Assembly: GCA_934196075.1 (NCBI GenBank) | Contig: CAKPVW010000019.1 | Coordinates: forward strand, 1 to 33,455 | Source of the DNA: an uncultured Anaerovibrio sp. | GTDB lineage: Bacteria; Bacillota; Negativicutes; Selenomonadales; Selenomonadaceae | Direction: 5' to 3' | Length of the DNA stretch: 33,455 bases | Part shown: positions 9,483 to 18,465 of the stretch, in pieces | Layout: each line of letters begins with the position of its first letter | Position numbering within the stretch: the stretch's first letter is position 1 | Position numbers and translations under genes: made by a program | The notes under the pieces: generated by a model | Database searches by the model: none | Seen by the model: the letters and a program-made list of their open reading frames with translations, nothing else | What the model was told of the DNA's origin: nothing

Positions 9483-10331
9483 TTATTTCAGTGCCTCAGC
9501 ACCGCCCACGATTTCTGTAATCTCGCGGGTGATACCGGCCTGACGAACTTTGTTATAATGCAAATCAAGTTTTGCGATAAGCTCCTGTGCATTGTCCGTA
9601 GCATTGCTCATAGCATTCATACGGGAGCTGAGCTCGCTGGCTGCAGCCTGCAAAAGAGCGGCATAGATTGTAGTTACCAGATACTGTGGCAGCATATAGC
9701 CCAGTACAGACTGAGCATCCGGCTCATAAATGTACTCGGCATGGGTTCCACCCTGACCAGCCAAATTGCCAAAAGGCAAAAGCTGAACAGTCTCAGGAAC
9801 ACAGCTGATAGCTGACACAAAACGGGTATAAACCATAGAGATTTCCTTGACCTCCCCAGAAACAAATCTGGAAATCAGGTCAACAGCAATCTCCCTGGCA
9901 TCATCATAGCTAGGACGCTCACTGATACCAATATAGGACTTGGCCACCTCATAATCCCGATTTTTAAAGAAAGCATCGGTTTTGCGGCCTACAGCCACAA
10001 TCTCAGTGTTGGACTTGTCCTCAATACCAGCCACAGCCTCCTTGAAGGCATTGCTGGCATAGGCACCAGCCAGGCCCTTGTCGGAAGCCATGACCAGAAT
10101 CAGCTTTTTGCCTTCCTGGCGCACCTCCAGCAGAGGATGAGAAAAATCCCCTACATTAGCAGCGATATCTGATACTACCTGTGCCATTTTATCTGCATAA
10201 GGCTTGTTGGCCACAGCCGCCTCCTTTGCCTTGCGCAAACGAGAGGTTGCAACCATGTTCATAGCGTTTGTGATTTGCTGAATACTCTTTACGCTCTTGA
10301 TACGACGGCGTATATCCTGTAAACTAGCCAA
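9483..10331 (-). CDS. atpG: F1Fo ATP synthase gamma subunit
   Basis: The 282-residue rotor shaft of F1. The N-terminal coiled-coil strand begins ASLQDIRRRIKSVKSIQQIT, and the C-terminal strand ends KVRQAGITREITEIVGGAEA, both canonical. The central part is a Rossmann-like domain. The length is close to other bacterial gammas without large insertions. It lies 16 nt after atpA in the operon. Confidence 0.97.
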   Translation of the reverse strand: MASLQDIRRRIKSVKSIQQITNAMNMVATSRLRKAKEAAVANKPYADKMAQVVSDIAANVGDFSHPLLEVRQEGKKLILVMASDKGLAGAYASNAFKEAVAGIEDKSNTEIVAVGRKTDAFFKNRDYEVAKSYIGISERPSYDDAREIAVDLISRFVSGEVKEISMVYTRFVSAISCVPETVQLLPFGNLAGQGGTHAEYIYEPDAQSVLGYMLPQYLVTTIYAALLQAAASELSSRMNAMSNATDNAQELIAKLDLHYNKVRQAGITREITEIVGGAEALK

Positions 10332-10347
10332 ATAAAATCACCTCGCC

Positions 10348-11883
10348 TTATGCCATTTTGTATGTTACAGTTTCCTTGAATTCCTCAATAGACGCGGAAA
10401 TAGCCTTCTCCAGTGCATCATCCAGCTTCTGCTGCTGAACAATCTTCTCGCCGATTTCTGGATGCTCTGCGTGCATGAACTTCAGGTACTCATCCTGGAA
10501 GGTTACTACCTTCTCTACAGGAATATCTACCAGATAGCCACGAACAGCAGTAAAGATAACCAGTACCTGATCCTCTACGGACATTGGAGAATACTGGGCC
10601 TGCTTCAGAGTCTCAACCATGCGGACACCACGATCCAGCTGAGCCTTGGTAGCGGCATCCAAATCAGAAGCAAACTGAGAGAATGCTGCCAGCTCACGAT
10701 ACTGAGCCAAATCCAGACGCATAGTACCAGCAACCTGCTTCATGGCCTTAATCTGAGCGGAACCACCTACACGGGATACGGACAGACCTACGCTGATAGC
10801 AGGACGAATACCAGAATAGAAGGCATCAGTCTCCAGCATGATCTGACCATCTGTAATGGAAATTACGTTGGTAGGAATATATGCGGAAAGGTCACCTGCC
10901 AAGGTTTCGATAATTGGCAGTGCAGTAATAGAGCCTGCACCCAGATCATCAGACAATTTAGCAGCACGCTCCAACAAGCGGGAATGTAGATAGAATACAT
11001 CGCCTGGATATGCCTCACGTCCTGGTGGTCTGCGGAGCAGCAGGGACATAGCACGGTATGCCGCAGCATGCTTGGTCAAATCATCATAAACGCAGAGGCA
11101 GTGGCCGCCCTGACCATTCTCATCTTTTCTATACATAAAATACTCTGCCATAGCAACACCGGCATAAGGAGCCAAATACTGCAAAGGAGCAGAATCAGCA
11201 GCTGTAGCAGCTACTACGATACTATATTCCATAGCACCGGCATCTTCCAAGGTCTTTACCACACGAGCTACGGTGGAAGCCTTCTGACCAATAGCTACAT
11301 ATACGCAGATACAGTTCTGGCCCTTCTGGTTCAGAATGGTATCTACGGCAATAGCAGTCTTACCAGTACCACGGTCACCGATAATCAACTCACGCTGACC
11401 ACGGCCGATAGGTACCAAAGCATCCAATGCCTTGATACCAGTCTGGAGAGGCTCATGTACAGACTTTCTATCTGCAATACCAGGAGCATTAAACTCAACT
11501 GGACGAGTCTCAGTAGTAGCAATAGGGCCCTTGCCATCAATAGGACGGCCCAAGGCATCTACTACACGACCAATCATGGCCTGACCTACAGGAACCTGCA
11601 TGATAGTGCCGGTTCTCTTTACCTGAGCGCCTTCCTTAATCTCGGTTTCACCGCCAAGAATAACGGCACCAACATTGTCCTGCTCCAGGTTCAGAACCAG
11701 ACCATATATATCATTACCGAAATCCAACAGCTCGCCAGCCATGGCCTTGTTCAAGCCATGAATATGGGCAATACCGTCACCGATTTCGATAACAGAGCCA
11801 ACTTCATCAACATTCAGATCAACAGCATAATTTTTAATCTGATCCTTGATAATGGCTGTTATTTCTTCCGGATTCATCTTCAT
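10348..11883 (-). CDS. atpA: F1Fo ATP synthase alpha subunit
   Basis: The 511-residue non-catalytic nucleotide-binding subunit of F1. The P-loop GDRGTGKT is at residues 169-176. The [12 protein letters not shown] segment and the conserved [13 protein letters not shown] are present. The start could be the ATG at 11883 or a second ATG two codons later; spacing to the weak upstream purine tract does not decide between them. It follows atpH by about 23 nt. Full length and intact. Confidence 0.98.
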   Translation of the reverse strand: MKMNPEEITAIIKDQIKNYAVDLNVDEVGSVIEIGDGIAHIHGLNKAMAGELLDFGNDIYGLVLNLEQDNVGAVILGGETEIKEGAQVKRTGTIMQVPVGQAMIGRVVDALGRPIDGKGPIATTETRPVEFNAPGIADRKSVHEPLQTGIKALDALVPIGRGQRELIIGDRGTGKTAIAVDTILNQKGQNCICVYVAIGQKASTVARVVKTLEDAGAMEYSIVVAATAADSAPLQYLAPYAGVAMAEYFMYRKDENGQGGHCLCVYDDLTKHAAAYRAMSLLLRRPPGREAYPGDVFYLHSRLLERAAKLSDDLGAGSITALPIIETLAGDLSAYIPTNVISITDGQIMLETDAFYSGIRPAISVGLSVSRVGGSAQIKAMKQVAGTMRLDLAQYRELAAFSQFASDLDAATKAQLDRGVRMVETLKQAQYSPMSVEDQVLVIFTAVRGYLVDIPVEKVVTFQDEYLKFMHAEHPEIGEKIVQQQKLDDALEKAISASIEEFKETVTYKMA

Positions 11884-11906
11884 ACTTCGCTGTCACCCCA
11901 ATTTTA

Positions 11907-12449
11907 TCAATTACTTGCCATCAATTCAGCCTTGAGAGCCTGCAAGCGTCCGATAACACTGCCGTCAATGCGGGTGTCACCAATCTTTACCACCACACCG
12001 CCAATAATGGACTGATCCTGATGGGTGCGGAGCTGTATTTTTTTACCAGTTACAGACTCCAGCTTGCTGCTCAGGCGGCTCCGAAGCTCCGCCTTCAATT
12101 CATAAGCCGTAGTAACATCTGCAACGATGATACCCTGGGCCTTGTTGGACAGCTCCTGATAGCAGTCGTTAATAGCCTCCAGCAGCACAATGCGGCGCTT
12201 GTCCACCAGCAGGAGCAGGAAATTCATCATCATAGATGAAACCTGATCCTTTAACAGCCTGAGAAGCACCTGCTTCTTGTCTTCTGGCTGTATCTGGGGA
12301 TTGGTCAGGAAGTCCTTCAATTCTGCCTGAGCAAATAGAGCCTGACTTACATCGGCAAGCTCACGGCCATATTCCTCAAGCTTGTTGTCCTCATTGGCAA
12401 TCTCAAAGATTGCCGTCCCGTATTTACGGGCAAGCTGTATATTTAGCAT
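11907..12449 (-). CDS. atpH: F1Fo ATP synthase delta subunit
   Basis: The 180-residue delta (OSCP-like) subunit that links the peripheral stalk to the top of F1. It has an N-terminal helical bundle (ARKYGTAIFEIA at 6-17). The C-terminal signature IIGGVVVKIGDTRIDGSV lies near residues 148-165. Its ATG lies inside the end of atpF (7-base overlap), suggesting translational coupling so that stalk subunits are made together. Confidence 0.96.
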   Translation of the reverse strand: MLNIQLARKYGTAIFEIANEDNKLEEYGRELADVSQALFAQAELKDFLTNPQIQPEDKKQVLLRLLKDQVSSMMMNFLLLLVDKRRIVLLEAINDCYQELSNKAQGIIVADVTTAYELKAELRSRLSSKLESVTGKKIQLRTHQDQSIIGGVVVKIGDTRIDGSVIGRLQALKAELMASN

Positions 12450-12946
12450 GGCAGATCACCAATTTTGTCCTTATCCAGCTGGTCAATAAACTCGCCAATA
12501 AGGGCCTCGTTCTCAGCAGCATCCATATTCTTGGAAACAATCTTCTGAGCTGCAGCCATTGAAAGAACCACCATCTGGCTTTTCAACTGTTCTACAGCCT
12601 GGGAACGCTCACGCTGAATCTGCTGCTGAGCAGCTTCCTTCATCTGCTTGATTTCGCTATGAGTCTCCTGAATCTTGGCAGAATGCTCATCCTGAGCACG
12701 CTTTTCTGCCTTATCCATAATATCCTGTGCCTTGACACGGGCAGTAGCCAGCTGTGCCTTGTAATCATTCAGGACAGCTTCAGCCTCTGCCTTATCTGCA
12801 TCAGCCTTCTCAATGCTGCCAGCAATGCGCTCCTCGCGCTCCTTCAGCATTTTTACGATAGGCTTATAGGCCACCAAGCGGAGAACGACAACCAGAATCA
12901 AGAAGTTCAGCATCTGAGCAACCAGTGTTGCATTTATATCTATCAA
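12443..12946 (-). CDS. atpF: F1Fo ATP synthase b subunit
   Basis: The 167-residue peripheral stalk subunit. One N-terminal membrane helix (about 8-27) is followed by a long charged coiled coil rich in Ala, Lys, Glu and Gln (about 30-150) that dimerises and binds delta. Only one b gene is seen, so the stalk is presumably a homodimer. It starts 40 nt after atpE and overlaps atpH by seven bases. Confidence 0.96.
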   Translation of the reverse strand: MIDINATLVAQMLNFLILVVVLRLVAYKPIVKMLKEREERIAGSIEKADADKAEAEAVLNDYKAQLATARVKAQDIMDKAEKRAQDEHSAKIQETHSEIKQMKEAAQQQIQRERSQAVEQLKSQMVVLSMAAAQKIVSKNMDAAENEALIGEFIDQLDKDKIGDLPC

Positions 12947-12986
12947 TTCTATTGCCTCCTCTAAAAATCACACTTCAAATAGTTTC

Positions 12987-13238
12987 TTATTTGATGAGCG
13001 GATTTGCAAAGAGCATAATCAGGGCAATAACTGTAGCAATAATTGCCATGGACTCTACCAGACCGATAGAAATCAGGGTGTTGGTGAACAGCACGTTCTT
13101 TGCCTCTGGCTGACGGGTCAGACCCTCAATGAACTTGCTAGCAACAAGGCTATCGCCAAGACCTGCGCCAATTGCTGCCAAACCCATAGTAATACCTGCA
13201 CCCAGCAGAGCTGCTGCTACCATAATTGCGTTTTCCAT
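12987..13238 (-). CDS. atpE: F1Fo ATP synthase c subunit (rotor ring)
   Basis: An 83-residue hairpin of two membrane helices joined by the RQPE polar loop (residues 42-45). Start ATG 13238 is chosen because GAGGAGG lies eight bases upstream; 27 nt further up is only open frame. The ion-binding Glu62 is in helix 2 within LVESMA, and Ser63 follows it as in sodium-binding rings. Helix 1 reads GAGLGDSLVASK with Asp29 where sodium-type rings such as Ilyobacter carry Gln32. Two carboxylates would therefore face the site. The coupling ion (sodium or proton) is not proven by sequence. Confidence 0.96.
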   Translation of the reverse strand: MENAIMVAAALLGAGITMGLAAIGAGLGDSLVASKFIEGLTRQPEAKNVLFTNTLISIGLVESMAIIATVIALIMLFANPLIK

Positions 13239-13285
13239 TAGAAAAATCCTCCTCTTACATTCCAATTCTAAAAAATAAATAAATC

Positions 13286-13957
13286 CTAGTCTTCACTTTC
13301 CTTGACTGCATTGGCAAGATATGCCAAGGACAGACTAGTGAAGATAAACGCCTGAACTCCGCCAATAAAGATACTGAAGGCCAACCATACAACAGATGGA
13401 ATAGGCATCCAGATTGGTACCAGCTTCAGCAGGATGATAATCAAAATTTCACCTGCCATAATGTTACCAAATAGACGGAAGGACAGAGTAATAGGCTTTG
13501 CTACCTCCTCAATGGCATTGATAACCACAAATGGGGCTACTGGCTTAAAGAAATGCTGAATATAATGCATTCCCTTCATGTAGATACCCAGAACGTGGAC
13601 AATGAGAACCATCAAGAGAGCCAAACCTAAGGTGGTGTTCAGATCATTTGTCGGGGATGCCATCTGTGGCACCAGACCAAGCCAGTTGGAAATTACCAGG
13701 AACAGGAACAGGGTAACAATCAAAGGTGTCAAAAAATCACCTCTGGTTCCCAAATTGTTGTGAACCTGTTCACGGAGCCAAACAATGAGAATTTCTACTA
13801 CATTCTGAGCTCCGGTAGGCACCAGCTTAAGACTTCTGGAAGCCAAAAAACCAATTGCTATAACAATGGCCATGGTTATCCAGGTCATTACCAGTGTTTC
13901 CCAATTGAAGGTCAGTCCGGCAAACTGCACTGTTTCGCGAACACCGATTTCGTGCAT
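13286..13957 (-). CDS. atpB: F1Fo ATP synthase a subunit
   Basis: A 223-residue membrane subunit that forms the ion half-channels against the c-ring. The essential stator arginine is Arg161 in LSFRLFGNIMAGE. About five or six hydrophobic segments are visible. The N-terminal part is short, as in many Bacillota. AAAGGAGG lies upstream of ATG 13957. A small hairpin (13983-13997) stands just before the ribosome site, between atpI and atpB, and may affect expression of this toxic-when-excess subunit (inference). Confidence 0.96.
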   Translation of the reverse strand: MHEIGVRETVQFAGLTFNWETLVMTWITMAIVIAIGFLASRSLKLVPTGAQNVVEILIVWLREQVHNNLGTRGDFLTPLIVTLFLFLVISNWLGLVPQMASPTNDLNTTLGLALLMVLIVHVLGIYMKGMHYIQHFFKPVAPFVVINAIEEVAKPITLSFRLFGNIMAGEILIIILLKLVPIWMPIPSVVWLAFSIFIGGVQAFIFTSLSLAYLANAVKESED

Positions 13958-14041
13958 AGAACCTCTACCTCCTTTTGTTGTGCAGACTCCAAGTCTGTCA
14001 CACCACTTGAAAATTCCTTTGACAAAATATTGGGGAAGCCC

Positions 14042-14413
14042 TTACATTTGTCTGGCTGATAGAATCAGCATTACCATGCCCAGCACATAAACTATGCCAA
14101 AGCCTGTGACCGTGGCCAAAAATTGTCCAAAGGACACCTGTATAGCAGCCCAGAATACAACCGCCATCAGCATCAGTCTCAGAATAGCTCCTATAACCAC
14201 ATGCTGTTTGGCTTGAGCGATAGTCATATCACCGCTGCGCCACAATCTGCCGAACATTACGCCATACCAAACCATGCCAAGACCATAGCCAGCTAATAAG
14301 CCTGCTAACAGCTCCAGCTTGCCAGCAGCCCATAAATTTACCACAATCAGCACCGTACCAGCAATGAGATACTTTGCCAGTGGCTTGGCCTTTGTCAAAA
14401 AAATTTCTCTCAT
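14042..14413 (-). CDS. atpI: ATP synthase subunit I (AtpI)
   Basis: A 123-residue protein with four hydrophobic segments (about 17-36, 39-57, 78-95 and 99-119), in the usual place at the head of the atp operon. AtpI-type proteins assist c-ring assembly or magnesium supply and are not part of the final motor. The start at ATG 14413 is set by a GGAGGAGG just upstream; translation from a TTG 18 nt earlier would use the ribosome site itself as codons. Sequence conservation is low in this family, so the call depends partly on position. Confidence 0.85.
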   Translation of the reverse strand: MREIFLTKAKPLAKYLIAGTVLIVVNLWAAGKLELLAGLLAGYGLGMVWYGVMFGRLWRSGDMTIAQAKQHVVIGAILRLMLMAVVFWAAIQVSFGQFLATVTGFGIVYVLGMVMLILSARQM

Positions 14414-14491
14414 ATTCCTCCTCCGACGCAAAGCATCTTCGATTGAATATTAATAAATTGGCAGAAATATCATCTGCCTCCTAACCGTTTC

Positions 14492-14500
14492 ATTATAACA
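14492..14500 (-). promoter_or_regulatory. Extended -10 promoter of the atp operon
   Basis: On the minus strand the sequence TGTTATAAT is a perfect extended -10 element. No good -35 is found at 16-18 bp, consistent with reliance on the TG extension. It gives an atp leader of roughly 70 nt before the atpI ATG. Confidence 0.65.
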
Positions 14501-14665
14501 TATCTTTTCAGAGAATACACCGCTATTGTGGAAAATAATTAAATTTATTTATTTATTTTTTTCATATTTATAAACATTCTTTATATGTAAATAACTATTA
14601 ATTATAACGAGGTGCTCAATGTCCCAACCTCTATAGATGGCGAAAACTGTGCTAATGGCAAAGAA

Positions 14666-14694
14666 AAAGCCACAACAGATATTGTCGTGACTTT
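14666..14694 (-). terminator. Intrinsic terminator of the flagellar operon
   Basis: A 12-bp stem with two wobble pairs (14666-14677 with 14683-14694) and a 5-nt loop, followed on the minus strand by a T-rich tract. It lies about 15 nt after the stop of the FliT-like gene. The rest of the 295-bp gap to atpI holds very AT-rich DNA (14530-14600) and the atp promoter. Confidence 0.8.
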
Positions 14695-14708
14695 TCCACA
14701 TTTTAAAT

Positions 14709-15080
14709 TTAGAGCTGGCGATTGAAGCTATAGCCGCCGTTGGTAACTCCCCGAATCCCGTCATAAGCCCTAACCTGATTATTGTTCCGGCGGGATTTGT
14801 TCAGCCAGGTTCTAGCCTTGTACATAATCTGCATATCCAGAGGCTTAATCTGTTCCTTGAGCTGAGCACATTCCTCTGTATGGCGAAAATCCTGCCTGTC
14901 CTCTGGCAGAGCCTTCATCATTTCCATCAGCTGCTGCCGCTGGTCCACCAAATCCAAAAAGGTATCAATATCTTCTACCTTGATGAACTTCAACAGTTCC
15001 TGGGTTACAATCCAGTATTTTTCCCATAGCTGACGATCTGTAAGCTCCAATTGCTGCCTAGGTACAACAGGAGGCTTCAT
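14709..15080 (-). CDS. Putative FliT-like flagellar chaperone
   Basis: A 123-residue mostly helical, charged protein without signal peptide or membrane segment. Its start overlaps the fliS stop (TAATG), the place where fliT sits in B. subtilis and many other flagellated bacteria. Residues 13-95 are predicted helical, with a heptad-like hydrophobic pattern (LWEKYWIVTQELLKFI at 18-33). FliT proteins bind the cap protein FliD and keep it export-ready. Sequence similarity to FliT is too weak for me to confirm by eye, so the function is inferred from size, helix content and position. Confidence 0.65.
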   Translation of the reverse strand: MKPPVVPRQQLELTDRQLWEKYWIVTQELLKFIKVEDIDTFLDLVDQRQQLMEMMKALPEDRQDFRHTEECAQLKEQIKPLDMQIMYKARTWLNKSRRNNNQVRAYDGIRGVTNGGYSFNRQL

Positions 15081-15466
15081 TAGGAAGCACCTCTTTCCTG
15101 ACGGGCAGTTTTCATGGCCTGAGCCCAGGCATCCCGCAATTCACGAATAATATCCATGCACTCAGTTACCTTTTCAGGCTTGCTTTTCATATTGGCCTCA
15201 ACCAAACCATTATAAACATAATCATAGAGAGGCATCAGCTGCTTGGAAATATCGTATTCCATCTTGAGAGTTGCCTGAAACTCTAGAATAATCTTCTGGG
15301 CCTTCTGCAGAGAGTTATTGCAATGCTCCCATTCCTTGGCCTCCATAGCCTCCAGCCCTTCCTTCATAAAACGAAGCGCACCATTATACAACATCAGGGT
15401 TAAAGCCTCTGGAGTAGCGGTCATAACCTGCTGTCTCTTGTAGGCTTCTGCTGCATTATTAATCAT
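15080..15466 (-). CDS. fliS: Flagellin export chaperone FliS
   Basis: A 128-residue FliS-family protein. It is an all-helical chaperone that binds the C-terminus of flagellin and prevents premature polymerisation in the cytoplasm. Family features are AYKRQQVMTATPEALTLMLY (8-27), LRFMKEGLEAM, then LYDYVYNGLVEAN near residue 80. It lies after fliD in the usual fliD-fliS order. Its client flagellin is not encoded in the window. Confidence 0.95.
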   Translation of the reverse strand: MINNAAEAYKRQQVMTATPEALTLMLYNGALRFMKEGLEAMEAKEWEHCNNSLQKAQKIILEFQATLKMEYDISKQLMPLYDYVYNGLVEANMKSKPEKVTECMDIIRELRDAWAQAMKTARQERGAS

Positions 15467-15489
15467 ATATTTCCCTCTTTTTCAGTCTA

Positions 15490-17265
15490 TTAGCCAGTAA
15501 TATAGCTCAGCTGAGTCCCCAGCTTGGAGAGTGCTACCTCCATAGCATCATACTTTTCATAGAGCTTGCTTTCATAGGACTTCATCAAAGTCTGGAAGCT
15601 GGTCATCTTGGTATTCATATTGGTAATCAGCTTGCCCAGGTAGCTTTCATCATCAGTTTCCTTGCTGGTACCGGCATAGCTTTCCAGCTTGGAAATATTA
15701 GTTGTCATGGCATTGTACAATCTGTTGGCAATACCAGTGTTTAGATAGTCACTCTTGCTGGTATAAGTATCAGCCTGATTCTTGTTGGTGGAACCAGCAA
15801 CATAAGTGCTGTCCTGATCAGATGCAAAGAGCTGGTATACGCAATCCGGATCCTCAGTCAAAGCCTTCTTCAGCTTTTCCTCATCCAGAGTAATATGCCC
15901 CTGATTAGTGGAGGAGGTAATACCAATAGAGGACATGGAATTGTAGGAATACTTATTGCCGTTTGCATCGGTAAGAACTGTATCTACTGCATCTACCTTG
16001 GTATAGAGAGATTCCCGCATATCGCTGATAATGGAATAGATATTGGAATCATGGTACAGGAGGCCGGACTTAGCCTTTTCATTCCACTTATCAATCTGGG
16101 ACTCGGTCATTTCCCCTTCCTGCTTCTTGGTCAGTGGCTTGTAGTCAGTATTCTTTTCCTCTCTGTACTTTGTGTTAAGACTGTCAATCAAGGTATTGTA
16201 GGTTTCTACAAATTTCTTCACATTATCAACGATCTTGTCAGTGTCCTGAGAAACGCTGATAGTGGAAGCCTGATAAGTACCATCTGCATTCTTGGCAGAT
16301 ACACCATTAAAATTGTAGATAACATTGGCTACATTCAGCTTGTTAGTGTCAGATTCATAGGTCTTGCCATCAATGGTAGCCTTGGCATTAGTACCAACTG
16401 CAGCCTCTGTCAAAGTATCCTTGGTAAAGCTAATTGCATTGCCCAGAGTGTTATTCTGTCCATCGTAGCTAGCCAGATGAAGCTTGTTCAGAAGGTCTGC
16501 CGATGCCTCATTATTAGCCTTTAAACCGATTTTGTTAGCGGATCCGCTGGTTTTGTTATACAGACTGAAGCTGTCATTAACAGTATCATAACCGCCCTGA
16601 ATATTAGCACCGCTATTGGAGAAAGCCGAGGCCAAATCACTAAGAGTCTTTTTATCCTTGAAAATCTGATCATAGGTAAATTCTACCTTATGAGTAATAG
16701 GCTTGCCGTCGCTATCCACATCATTGCCATCCTGCACCTCAATGGAGATAGCTACGTCAGATCCCTTGTAGGTTGTTTTCTGACCAGAAGCATCCTTAAT
16801 ATCATAGGTATTGTTACCATCGGCATCCGTACTGCCTCCAGTAAAGTTGGAGCCATAAAGCACATCAGATAGATTGGTACTGGTAGCAGTAGAAGCTCCT
16901 GCCGCTCTGTCAATCTTTTGGCCATTGGCCGTCATCAAGTAGGCATTGCTGGCCACCTGCTCCACAGTTATCTTATGATTCATGCCCGCAGCAGCACCAT
17001 TGGCCGTAACGCTAACCACATCATTATTGCTGCTGGTAGCCTGCATGGCACTCATATTGGACTGCATTTTGAAGGTAGACATACTTTCCTTAAATGCTTT
17101 GACATCGGTATATACTGTATTGTAAGCTTCCTTTACCCAGGTCTGCTTTAGCTGGGTCTGATACATCTTGTCATACTGATTCTGCTTGTTCATCATCCCC
17201 ATTTTTACCAGGGATTCAATGTCAAGACCTGAGCCGGACAAGCCGTAAATTCCGTTTGCACCCAT
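15490..17265 (-). CDS. fliD: Flagellar filament cap protein FliD
   Basis: A 591-residue FliD (HAP2), which forms the cap under which flagellin subunits fold. The N-terminus IYGLSGSGLDIESLVKMGM (6-24) and the C-terminal coiled segment (about 540-591, ending in the SKLGTQLSYITG helix) are the conserved D0/D1 parts. The middle is a variable surface domain rich in Thr, Asp, Asn and Gly. No N-terminal signal is present because it is exported by the flagellar type III apparatus. AGGAGGG precedes the ATG. Confidence 0.96.
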   Translation of the reverse strand: MGANGIYGLSGSGLDIESLVKMGMMNKQNQYDKMYQTQLKQTWVKEAYNTVYTDVKAFKESMSTFKMQSNMSAMQATSSNNDVVSVTANGAAAGMNHKITVEQVASNAYLMTANGQKIDRAAGASTATSTNLSDVLYGSNFTGGSTDADGNNTYDIKDASGQKTTYKGSDVAISIEVQDGNDVDSDGKPITHKVEFTYDQIFKDKKTLSDLASAFSNSGANIQGGYDTVNDSFSLYNKTSGSANKIGLKANNEASADLLNKLHLASYDGQNNTLGNAISFTKDTLTEAAVGTNAKATIDGKTYESDTNKLNVANVIYNFNGVSAKNADGTYQASTISVSQDTDKIVDNVKKFVETYNTLIDSLNTKYREEKNTDYKPLTKKQEGEMTESQIDKWNEKAKSGLLYHDSNIYSIISDMRESLYTKVDAVDTVLTDANGNKYSYNSMSSIGITSSTNQGHITLDEEKLKKALTEDPDCVYQLFASDQDSTYVAGSTNKNQADTYTSKSDYLNTGIANRLYNAMTTNISKLESYAGTSKETDDESYLGKLITNMNTKMTSFQTLMKSYESKLYEKYDAMEVALSKLGTQLSYITG

Positions 17266-17282
17266 TGCCGGTCCCTCCTTTA

Positions 17283-17744
17283 TTACGCTTTCTTATCCAG
17301 GAAGGCGCCTAGCCATTCCTGAGCCTTAATCATACCTTCCACCATTTCCTCCGGTGGATATTCCTTAATAACCTCTTTGGTGTTCTTGTCCACCATCTTT
17401 ACGGACATAACTCCTACTTCCTTGTGATATTGGAACTCCAGGTCACAGTTCAGCTTGCTCATAAGCTCATTCAGCTCTTTGGTCATTTCACTGACAAACT
17501 CATGGGACAAAGGATTTTTACTATCCTGATTTTCCTGCTGTTCATCTCCTGCCTGCTGCGGATTGCCTGCAGCATTGATGGCATCCACGCCATCGGTCTG
17601 AACCGCTGACTTAACTGCACCATTGCCATCTGACTGAGTATTCTGACTGCTTGCCTTAGTCTCAGTGGTATACCTTGATCCCTTGTTATCAGCAGCAGAT
17701 ACAACAACTGCTGCCGTTACCATGTCCTGCATCTTTCCAATCAT
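17283..17744 (-). CDS. flaG: FlaG family protein
   Basis: A 153-residue FlaG-type protein. The conserved part is C-terminal (about 85-153), with the typical beta strands LEFQYHKEVGVMSVKMVDK and the EYPPEEMVEG motif near residue 130. The N-terminal 80 residues are low-complexity (Gln, Asn, Ser and Ala) and longer than usual for the family. FlaG affects filament length in some species, but its mechanism is unclear. It sits between csrA and fliD, 33 and 17 nt away. Confidence 0.9.
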   Translation of the reverse strand: MIGKMQDMVTAAVVVSAADNKGSRYTTETKASSQNTQSDGNGAVKSAVQTDGVDAINAAGNPQQAGDEQQENQDSKNPLSHEFVSEMTKELNELMSKLNCDLEFQYHKEVGVMSVKMVDKNTKEVIKEYPPEEMVEGMIKAQEWLGAFLDKKA

Positions 17745-17777
17745 TGTTATCCCTCCATAGAAAAATGATTTAGTCCT

Positions 17778-18002
17778 TTATTTTACAGGCAATGCCTGTG
17801 ACAGATCAAAATCTGCAGGGGCTGCCGCTGCATTGCGGTTTTCATCCTTAATGGCCCTGTAGATTTCTCCCCGATATATTTTTACATGTCTGGGGGCATC
17901 AATTGCCACTCGAACATTTTCACCATTTACATCCACAATATTAATGGTAATATCATCCCCTACCATAATCTGCTGGTGAGGACGTCTGGTTAGTACAAGC
18001 AT
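17778..18002 (-). CDS. csrA: Translational regulator CsrA
   Basis: A 74-residue CsrA. It binds GGA motifs in mRNA leaders, classically the flagellin (hag) leader in B. subtilis. The beginning MLVLTRRPHQQIMVGDDI and the RVAIDAPRHVKIYR strand are canonical. The C-terminal extension past residue 60, longer than the 61-residue E. coli form, matches the FliW-binding type. The ATG overlaps the fliW stop (TAATG), so regulator and antagonist are translationally coupled. Confidence 0.97.
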   Translation of the reverse strand: MLVLTRRPHQQIMVGDDITINIVDVNGENVRVAIDAPRHVKIYRGEIYRAIKDENRNAAAAPADFDLSQALPVK

Positions 18003-18448
18003 TATTTTGCCTCCTTCTTCTCTGGAAACAATCTATGCTTGGTAGTGTACTGCGTTTTTTCCAGCACCACCTGTCTAGCCTCCCGGCTGTGTCTATTAAT
18101 CACCACTGGCGCCAGCAGATTGGTGGTCATATTGGCAATACCCGTAGCTGGAATAGATATGAGGGTACATACCAGAATATCATCCATAGCCTCCACCCCC
18201 AGCTTTTCCATATTGGTATCATCCAATTCAAAGCTATAATCCGGGAAGAAAACAAAAGGATCCGTCATCAGGAAAGCCAGCTCCGGAGTAGTCAAAGACT
18301 GCAAAAACATATATGGCGTACCCTCCTCATAGGGCAGTACCACAAATTCATGCTCCTCCTCAAAGGCTGGCAGACCATCAGCAAATCTGATAATATCCTG
18401 ATCCTCAATCTCCAGCTCGCCAAAACGGCGGGTATCTACTTTTCTCAT
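18002..18448 (-). CDS. fliW: Flagellar assembly factor FliW
   Basis: A 148-residue FliW. It binds CsrA non-competitively and is displaced by cytoplasmic flagellin, so flagellin synthesis tracks secretion. Family segments are FGELEIEDQDIIRFADGLPAF (positions 9-29), LQSLTTPELAFLM near 49-61, and the DDILVCTLISIP strand near 89-100. TGGAGG is well placed before the ATG. It is the immediate upstream neighbour of csrA. Confidence 0.96.
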   Translation of the reverse strand: MRKVDTRRFGELEIEDQDIIRFADGLPAFEEEHEFVVLPYEEGTPYMFLQSLTTPELAFLMTDPFVFFPDYSFELDDTNMEKLGVEAMDDILVCTLISIPATGIANMTTNLLAPVVINRHSREARQVVLEKTQYTTKHRLFPEKKEAK

Positions 18449-18465
18449 ACAAAAGCCTCCAAAAA

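Noticed and set aside
11068..12015. 315-codon plus-strand frame opposite atpA
   Set aside because: Antisense to a conserved ATP synthase gene, Ser/Thr/Tyr/Ile-rich shadow without family motifs.
14549..14764. 71-codon minus-strand frame overlapping the end of the FliT-like gene
   Set aside because: It runs through the operon terminator and AT-rich DNA, and overlaps the supported frame.
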